DNA of 64,000 nt from Lysinibacillus sphaericus. Its GTDB lineage: Bacteria > Bacillota > Bacilli > Bacillales_A > Planococcaceae. Under the pieces are notes generated by a model, which was not told the DNA's origin, made no database searches, and saw only the letters and a list, made by a program, of their open reading frames with translations. A program made the position numbers and the translations under genes. Below, in pieces: positions 59,440 to 64,000 of the stretch. Positions within the stretch are counted from its first letter, which is position 1. The number at the start of each line of letters is the position of its first letter. The stretch spans positions 248,001 through 312,000 of the forward strand of contig NZ_SADV01000003.1 of assembly GCF_006864135.1 (NCBI RefSeq). Reading direction: 5' to 3'.

Positions 59440-60390
59440 TCAATTACCTCTTTCTAAGGAATCATGTGCTAGATAACGAAGCATGGTTGCTCTCGTGACA
59501 ACACCAATTATTGTCCCGTTCTCTTCCACACTTAAACATTCATATTGAGCTAATTTTTGAAGAATGGTATGCAAAGAATCCTTTGAAGAAATGGCGTTCG
59601 CTCGATTTCTTTGATGAACCTCATCAACAATTGGTCCAAGTACAGCTTGGATATGGAAAGTCCCATACTCTTTTACCCCAACAAATTCACGAACAAAATC
59701 ATTTACAGGATTGTCTATGATTTCACGTGGAGTACCAATCTGTACAATTTCTCCATCCTTCATTACACATATGCGATCACCAAGTTTTAAGGCCTCTTGC
59801 ATATCATGCGAAACAAAAACGATTGTTTTTTGTATCGTTTGCTGAAGCTCGAGAAGATCATCTTGTAATTTTGTGCGGCTAATCGGATCTAAAGCACTAA
59901 AAGGCTCATCCATTAAAATGATTTCAGGATCAGCTGCTAATGCACGAACAACACCGACCCTTTGTTGTTCACCACCAGAAAGCTCTATTGGCTTACGCTG
60001 ACTATATTTATCTCGTTCAAGTCCAACCATATCCAATAAATCGCCAACTCGTTGCTGGATTTGCGGTTTACCCCATTTCTTTAATTCAGGCACAATAGCT
60101 ATATTTTCTTCAATCGTCATATGGGGAAAAAGTGCAATTTGTTGTAGGACATAGCCGATATTCCATCGCAATTCATGAATGTTATAATCACTAATTCTTT
60201 TACCGTTAATGCGGATGGTTCCTTCTGTTAAATGAATTAATCGATTAATCATCTTTAATAAAGTTGTTTTTCCACAACCACTCGGTCCAATAAGAACAAA
60301 AAATTCTCCCTTATTGATCTCTAAATTAATAGCTTTTACAGCGACTTGATCATTTACATATTTTTTTGTGACATTTTCAAATGCTATCAT
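59440..60390 (-). CDS. OpuBA/EgtV-type ATPase with CBS-like end
   Basis: A 316-residue ATPase with Walker A GPSGCGKTTLL (about 35-45), signature LSGGEQQRVGVVRAL, Walker B IILMDEPFSALDP and H-loop SHDMQEALKLGD. The C-terminal 80 residues resemble one CBS motif (ENGTIIGVVTRATMLRYL), a common sensor of ionic strength in OpuA-type importers. The start at 60390 has AAAAGGAG at 9 bases; an in-frame ATG 32 codons upstream has no site. With the fused permease-binding protein it makes a two-gene import unit. Confidence 0.92.
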   Translation of the reverse strand: MIAFENVTKKYVNDQVAVKAINLEINKGEFFVLIGPSGCGKTTLLKMINRLIHLTEGTIRINGKRISDYNIHELRWNIGYVLQQIALFPHMTIEENIAIVPELKKWGKPQIQQRVGDLLDMVGLERDKYSQRKPIELSGGEQQRVGVVRALAADPEIILMDEPFSALDPISRTKLQDDLLELQQTIQKTIVFVSHDMQEALKLGDRICVMKDGEIVQIGTPREIIDNPVNDFVREFVGVKEYGTFHIQAVLGPIVDEVHQRNRANAISSKDSLHTILQKLAQYECLSVEENGTIIGVVTRATMLRYLAHDSLERGN

Positions 60391-61024
60391 TGTATAAGCT
60401 CCTTTTAGTAATGCGCCTCCATAATGACATACTGTTAGTTCAGAGCGGACATCACCTTCAACATTTGCAAAGATTACCTTGATCATTTTGGCAATAATAT
60501 ATATTGACTTAATGTTTTAATCTAGAAATAAACTACTATTTTTATTCTCTTCATTTCATATACGTTCAGCATAGTAGGTCTAGAACTAACTCTTTTAAAA
60601 GGGACATCAAGTTACTATATATATTTCACTAACTAAAGTCATTTCAAACTTACTTTTTTGTTTCATATCAAGACATTGGTCCTCTTGACGCTCTCTTCTA
60701 TTTGTCTCATAATTTCCATAGAAAATCGTATACTGCCTTTGAGTACAAATAAATAACCTTCAATAAAGATTTCCTTTCAAAATGACTAACTTCATAAATG
60801 TTCATACTACCTAGTAATGATTGCAACTATATTTTAATTGGCCTTTCATTTCTCTATTATGCTGGAAATTAAGGAACTAAATGAGGGGTTTTTTCGTTCT
60901 ATGAATGATGTACTCTATTAAAGAAAACTGACTTTATTTCTATTTATAACTCTGTAATAATTAGAAATATATGAACCTCGTTATTGAAAAGAAAGGAGGA
61001 AGATGTGGTAATCTACCAACATCA
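60391..61024. other. AT-rich intergenic region and short leader
   Basis: No full gene. It contains the minus-strand promoter of the ABC importer and the plus-strand promoter of the glucosaminidase gene. Near its end, AAAGGAGG (60992-60999) is followed by GTG GTA ATC TAC CAA CAT CAA TGA. This is a 7-codon frame whose TGA overlaps the ATG at 61025. An overlapping ATG TGG TAA is also present. Confidence 0.45.
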
Positions 61025-61789
61025 ATGACAATGAAATACTTCATTAATTTTTTAAAAGGTCTTCTGATTACTGTTATTGTTATCTGTATTTCGTTTTTTA
61101 TGGTGACACAATTTTTCAATACTCATGAAACTGAAGAGCCTGTAGTTGTCGATAATAGCCCTAGTGTAGAAGAGTTTATTGGCGCTATTGCTGAAATTGC
61201 TCGACAACAAGGTTCCGAGAATGACTTGTATGCATCGGTTATCATTGCGCAAGCGGTGTTAGAAAGTGAGCATGGACAAAGTGGCCTTGGATCCGCTCCA
61301 AATAACAATTTATTTGGTATGAAAGGCAGTTACCAAAATAACTCCGTAACATTGGAAACATCTGAGGATGATGGTTCAGGTAATATGACAAGGGTGATGG
61401 CTGCATTTCGCAAATACCCTTCCTATGAAGCTTCCATACAAGATTATGTGAAATTAATGCGTAATGGGGTTTCCTGGAACAAAAATTTCTATGCAGGCGT
61501 TTTTAAAAGCAATACGAAGTCTTATGCAGATGCTACGAAGTTTTTAACAGGCTCCTATGCAACAGATTCACAATACAATGAAAAGCTTAATGCAGTGATA
61601 GCAAAGTATGCTTTACAACAGTATGACAGTCCTGTGAAAGATAAAAAAACAATTACTGTAGCCGATGGTGACTCTCTTATGCATATTGCAGAGGCTCATA
61701 ATGTTAAAGTTACATCCATTAAACAATGGAATCAGCTTCGATCTGATAGACTTGAAGCCGGTCAACAATTAAATATTTATAAATATTAA
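61025..61789 (+). CDS. Glucosaminidase with LysM domain
   Basis: A peptidoglycan hydrolase of about 254 residues. It has one N-terminal membrane helix (LLITVIVICISFFMVTQFF, signal anchor) then a FlgJ/LytF-type glucosaminidase domain (SVIIAQAVLESEHGQSGLG with the catalytic Glu, NNLFGMKG, and the YPSYEASIQDYVKLM segment) and a C-terminal LysM (ITVADGDSLMHIAEAHNVKV). It cuts GlcNAc-MurNAc bonds. The ATG at 60971 lacks a ribosome site. AAAGGAGG before 61000 suits a 7-codon leader that couples to the ATG at 61025. Confidence 0.82.
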   Translation: MTMKYFINFLKGLLITVIVICISFFMVTQFFNTHETEEPVVVDNSPSVEEFIGAIAEIARQQGSENDLYASVIIAQAVLESEHGQSGLGSAPNNNLFGMKGSYQNNSVTLETSEDDGSGNMTRVMAAFRKYPSYEASIQDYVKLMRNGVSWNKNFYAGVFKSNTKSYADATKFLTGSYATDSQYNEKLNAVIAKYALQQYDSPVKDKKTITVADGDSLMHIAEAHNVKVTSIKQWNQLRSDRLEAGQQLNIYKY

Positions 61790-61792
61790 TAT

Positions 61793-61833
61793 AAAAAATC
61801 TCCATGAATAATTATAGACATGGAGATTTTTTG
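61793..61833. terminator. Bidirectional terminator
   Basis: AAAAAATCTCCATG and CATGGAGATTTTTT arms around AATAATTATAGA. It serves both the glucosaminidase gene and the minus-strand coiled-coil gene. Confidence 0.9.
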
Positions 61834-61839
61834 CTTATG

Positions 61840-62406
61840 CTAACTTATAAATCTGTAAATCACAGTTTCTAAGTCAAAGACTCGTTTATTTAAAGCGTAA
61901 GTTCTACCTTCTACCTGCTGAGCAATTTTTTCAGTAAACTCACCTAAATTTTCGATAATATTTTTCTGAAGCTCTGCTTGTCCAATTTTAAGTTCAAATA
62001 GATCACCCTTAAGTATGTGTACATCACTCTTAAGTTCATGCACATCATCCTTAAGTACGTGTACATCGCTCTTAAGTTCATGCACATCATCCTTAACTAC
62101 ATGTACATCAGTCTTAAGTTCATGCACATCATCCTTAAGTACGTGTACATCGCTCTTAAGTTCATGCACATCATTTTCAATTTTATCTAAACGCAGTTCA
62201 ATTCCGTCAAAACGTTTGTTCATTCCGACTAATTGATGATCCATATTTTCAAAGCGAGCGTCCATTCCATCTAGCCGTTGGTCAATTCCATCAAATCTTT
62301 GATCAATAGTCTCAAAACGTTGGTCAATTCCATCAAGTTTCTTATGCATTGGTGTTAATTCTTCTTTTAAAACGGAACGTAACAACTCTTTTAACTCTAG
62401 ATTCAA
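61840..62406 (-). CDS. Coiled-coil protein with 14-residue repeats
   Basis: A 188-residue cytoplasmic protein, almost wholly coiled coil. The first part repeats IDQRFDG or IDQRLDG heptads (about 26-75). The middle repeats DDVHELKSDVHVLK-like 14-residue units about four times (about 78-136), which at DNA level is a 42-base tandem repeat. The C-terminus (EFTEKIAQQVEGRTYALNKRV) is not repeated. It is reminiscent of t-SNARE-like or tail-fibre-like heptad proteins. The role is unknown. The start has a GGGGGATAGGAATTG-like site upstream, only moderate. Confidence 0.8.
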   Translation of the reverse strand: MNLELKELLRSVLKEELTPMHKKLDGIDQRFETIDQRFDGIDQRLDGMDARFENMDHQLVGMNKRFDGIELRLDKIENDVHELKSDVHVLKDDVHELKTDVHVVKDDVHELKSDVHVLKDDVHELKSDVHILKGDLFELKIGQAELQKNIIENLGEFTEKIAQQVEGRTYALNKRVFDLETVIYRFIS

Positions 62407-62501
62407 TTCCTATCCCCCAATCCTCTAAATTTTGATTTCATTATAGCATAATGCAAATAGGTTATCTCTATCAATAATTTCCCTAGTCATCTCAAAGATT
62501 G

Positions 62502-62530
62502 AAAAAAGAGAAGCCACGTCAAGCTTCCCT
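62502..62530 (-). terminator. Terminator of the muropeptide pair
   Basis: GGAAGC and GCTTCTC arms with loop TTGACGTG, then six T on the minus strand, 8 bases after the stop. Confidence 0.7.
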
Positions 62531-62537
62531 ACACTTT

Positions 62538-63353
62538 TTATTTAAATAAGCTGCCAACAGCGGTAATAGATGTCGCCAAATCTTTCCGATATTGTTGATG
62601 CGGTTCGTCCAGACTGTTTATATTAACCTCGTTCCCAGCAAGCGAAGAATGTACGTAAAGGTTGTCGCCTATATATAGTGCAATATGTCCTGGGAAGTAT
62701 AATAAGTCTCCCTTTTGTATGTGCTCTAGAGATATTTCCTTGATAGGAAAACCTTCAACGATTTTGGCATCGCGATAAATATATACGCCGTTTAGCATAT
62801 ATGCCATAGAACATAGACCTGAGCAATCAATACCTAACGGCGATTTTCCTCCCCAGCGATAGGGTGTTGCTAAATAGCTAAGCGCCGTTTGAACAACATT
62901 TTCCCGTAATTGTTGCTCAGATAAGCTGTTTTCTGGAATTTTTTCTTGTAACCATTGCCTACGTACATAACCAAACTCACCTGTCACTAATTGCACTGCT
63001 GCCCATTCAGAATCTAGCTCGCCAATAGCCGTCGAACAGATGATTGAGCCTTTAACGAGTGTCATCTTTTTCGTACTCTTAATTCGAGGCTCCTGCAAAA
63101 CATCGGCGAAGCTTTGGCTAATAAAATGATTCGCTTCTTGTAGCCAGATGTCCGTTTGGGCATCATCCACTAGGAAGTTATCCTTCTGGCAATAACCTTC
63201 ATAGCGATAAGCAGTTTGTATGCGGAACCAGTTCTTATCCACTACTTCCATAATGCGGACAACCATTCCATATAGTAGCTCATCCACTATTTCTGAGACT
63301 GCTTCTGGCTTTGCATGTAAATTTGCAATCATTGACGTCACAATGGCATTCAC
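62538..63353 (-). CDS. SH3-NlpC/P60 endopeptidase (YkfC-like)
   Basis: A 271-residue enzyme of the YkfC type: two N-terminal bacterial SH3 segments (about 1-135), then an NlpC/P60 domain with catalytic Cys in GIDCSGLCS, His in GHIALYIGD and the third residue in LYVHSS. It has no signal peptide, so it should work in the cytoplasm on imported muropeptides, cleaving the gamma-D-Glu to diamino acid bond. Its GTG start overlaps the stop of the preceding hydrolase by 4 bases. The aromatic YRWGGKSPLG segment also fits YkfC. Confidence 0.9.
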   Translation of the reverse strand: MNAIVTSMIANLHAKPEAVSEIVDELLYGMVVRIMEVVDKNWFRIQTAYRYEGYCQKDNFLVDDAQTDIWLQEANHFISQSFADVLQEPRIKSTKKMTLVKGSIICSTAIGELDSEWAAVQLVTGEFGYVRRQWLQEKIPENSLSEQQLRENVVQTALSYLATPYRWGGKSPLGIDCSGLCSMAYMLNGVYIYRDAKIVEGFPIKEISLEHIQKGDLLYFPGHIALYIGDNLYVHSSLAGNEVNINSLDEPHQQYRKDLATSITAVGSLFK

Positions 63354-64000
63354 TCTATCATCTCCTTTCGCTTCACCAAATAATCATAAACAACTTTGGA
63401 TATTCGACCAATTAGCTGCCTTGCATGATCATTATTAGTAACCTCAGTGACGAATACGCCAATAAGATAATCCCCAGAGCTGTTGTATACAATCCCAACA
63501 TCATGATCTACCGTATTAAGACCACCTGTTTTATGAGCAAATTTCACATCATCTACTAAATAACGTTTTAGTGATTCGTGTACACGTTGACGACTTAAAA
63601 TACCTATCGTTACCTCACTAGAAGCTGACGATAACAAGTCCCGACGATAAATTCTTGAAAATAGCAGTGCCATATCTTTTGCCGTCGTTGTATTATCAAA
63701 GCCTTTTGCTAGCCTTTCGAAATCCATCATCTTTCGTTGAATGGTAGTTTGCAGCAGCCCGATTTGACGAAAATATTGATTGAGTGTATCCATCCCTAGA
63801 AAATCGATTAATATATTTGTTGCTGTATTATCACTCGTAATAATCATCCATACTAAAAGCTCATAGATAGTACTTTGCTCTAAACGCTGTTCACTAATAA
63901 CACTAAAATCAACCCATTCTTCTGGTGCTATCTTAATCTCTTGCTCTAATGATAGGTTGTTGCTTTCTATATAATTTAGAACAGCAAGCAATATAGGCAC
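63350..64000 (-). CDS. Class A beta-lactamase-like serine hydrolase, N-terminus off window
   Basis: The last 216 residues of a class A beta-lactamase-like hydrolase. The SDNTATN motif and the HKTGGL motif are intact, and the PILLAVLNY helix that follows the SxxK is at the window edge, so the SxxK itself is just outside. It lacks obvious secretion evidence in the visible part. It is coupled to the YkfC-like gene by a 4-base overlap. Such pairs process D-amino-acid or muropeptide substrates and are also seen in ykf-type recycling operons. Penicillinase activity cannot be excluded. Confidence 0.85.
   Translation of the reverse strand: MPILLAVLNYIESNNLSLEQEIKIAPEEWVDFSVISEQRLEQSTIYELLVWMIITSDNTATNILIDFLGMDTLNQYFRQIGLLQTTIQRKMMDFERLAKGFDNTTTAKDMALLFSRIYRRDLLSSASSEVTIGILSRQRVHESLKRYLVDDVKFAHKTGGLNTVDHDVGIVYNSSGDYLIGVFVTEVTNNDHARQLIGRISKVVYDYLVKRKEMIE

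Noticed and set aside
63350-64000. Antibiotic-resistance beta-lactamase
   Set aside because: The SxxK and signal region are outside the window, and coupling to a YkfC-like gene favours muropeptide or D-peptide processing.
1-64000. Prophage, integrative element or intact transposon
   Set aside because: No integrase, transposase, terminase or capsid gene and no tRNA is seen; the only mobile traces are small repeats.

Overview
The window looks like chromosome of a low-GC, spore-forming Bacillota of the Bacillaceae/Caryophanaceae group, most like Lysinibacillus. The grounds are AT-rich codon use, strong AGGAGG-type ribosome sites, classical Fur boxes, a YheC/D-type spore-coat ATP-grasp domain, a CotY/CotZ-like protein and a GlcNAc-type PTS as the only sugar transporter. 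The species call is inference. No rRNA, tRNA, prophage or intact transposase gene is visible.

Layout. 1-6.3 kb: start of a Met/His-rich lipoprotein gene, an OmpR-type two-component pair, a LysR pseudogene split by a dispersed repeat, then nagB and a GlcNAc PTS EIICBA gene with a GntR-type operator. 6.4-10.2 kb: a five-gene ABC operon in the order of B. subtilis yhcEFGHI. 10.3-15.8 kb: repeat arrays, then a TetR/MFS/FtsX-ABC cluster of richer GC that looks imported. 15.9-18.5 kb: small or poorly known genes. 18.7-22.6 kb: an efeO-efeB-efeU iron operon under a Fur box. 22.7-24.4 kb: a MarR/MFS pair. 24.4-26.3 kb: a NERD-domain gene flanked by two 21-nt-period arrays. 26.3-31.2 kb: a siderophore ABC operon and a divergent ferredoxin/flavodoxin reductase gene around a consensus Fur box. 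31.3-38 kb: a methyltransferase, an MBL/TetR pair, and a DUF418 gene with a NarL-type two-component pair. 38-43.2 kb: a PepSY protein and metE under a cobalamin riboswitch, with a second cobalamin riboswitch that has no recognisable target. 43.4-46.3 kb: TetR, membrane, VOC and NlpC/P60 genes. 46.5-53.8 kb: three Mur-ligase domains, two ATP-grasp domains and a CotZ-like protein. 53.8-64 kb: an ECF sigma/anti-sigma pair, paired SMR pumps, a fused betaine/ergothioneine-type ABC importer, a LysM glucosaminidase, a coiled-coil protein and a muropeptide-processing pair.

The most interesting locus is 46.5-53.8 kb. One gene fuses a YheC/D ATP-grasp to a MurF-like ligase. It lies beside two further stand-alone MurF-like ligases, a separate ATP-grasp enzyme and a CotY/CotZ-like coat protein. 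ATP-grasp plus Mur-ligase is the architecture of cyanophycin synthetase, so a ribosome-independent peptide or amide product linked to the spore surface is a reasonable hypothesis. The substrate cannot be read from sequence.

Other cross-cutting signals: (i) intergenic arrays with an exact or near 21-nt period at four sites, each site with its own core; (ii) a dispersed repeat of about 120-180 bp with hairpin ends, which has split a LysR gene and also sits in the metE leader; (iii) two cobalamin riboswitches each followed by a short leader ORF with a good ribosome site; (iv) three genes whose conserved N-termini lack an ATG/GTG/TTG start; (v) near-identical AGTTAGTTA palindromes in front of a MarR and a TetR gene.
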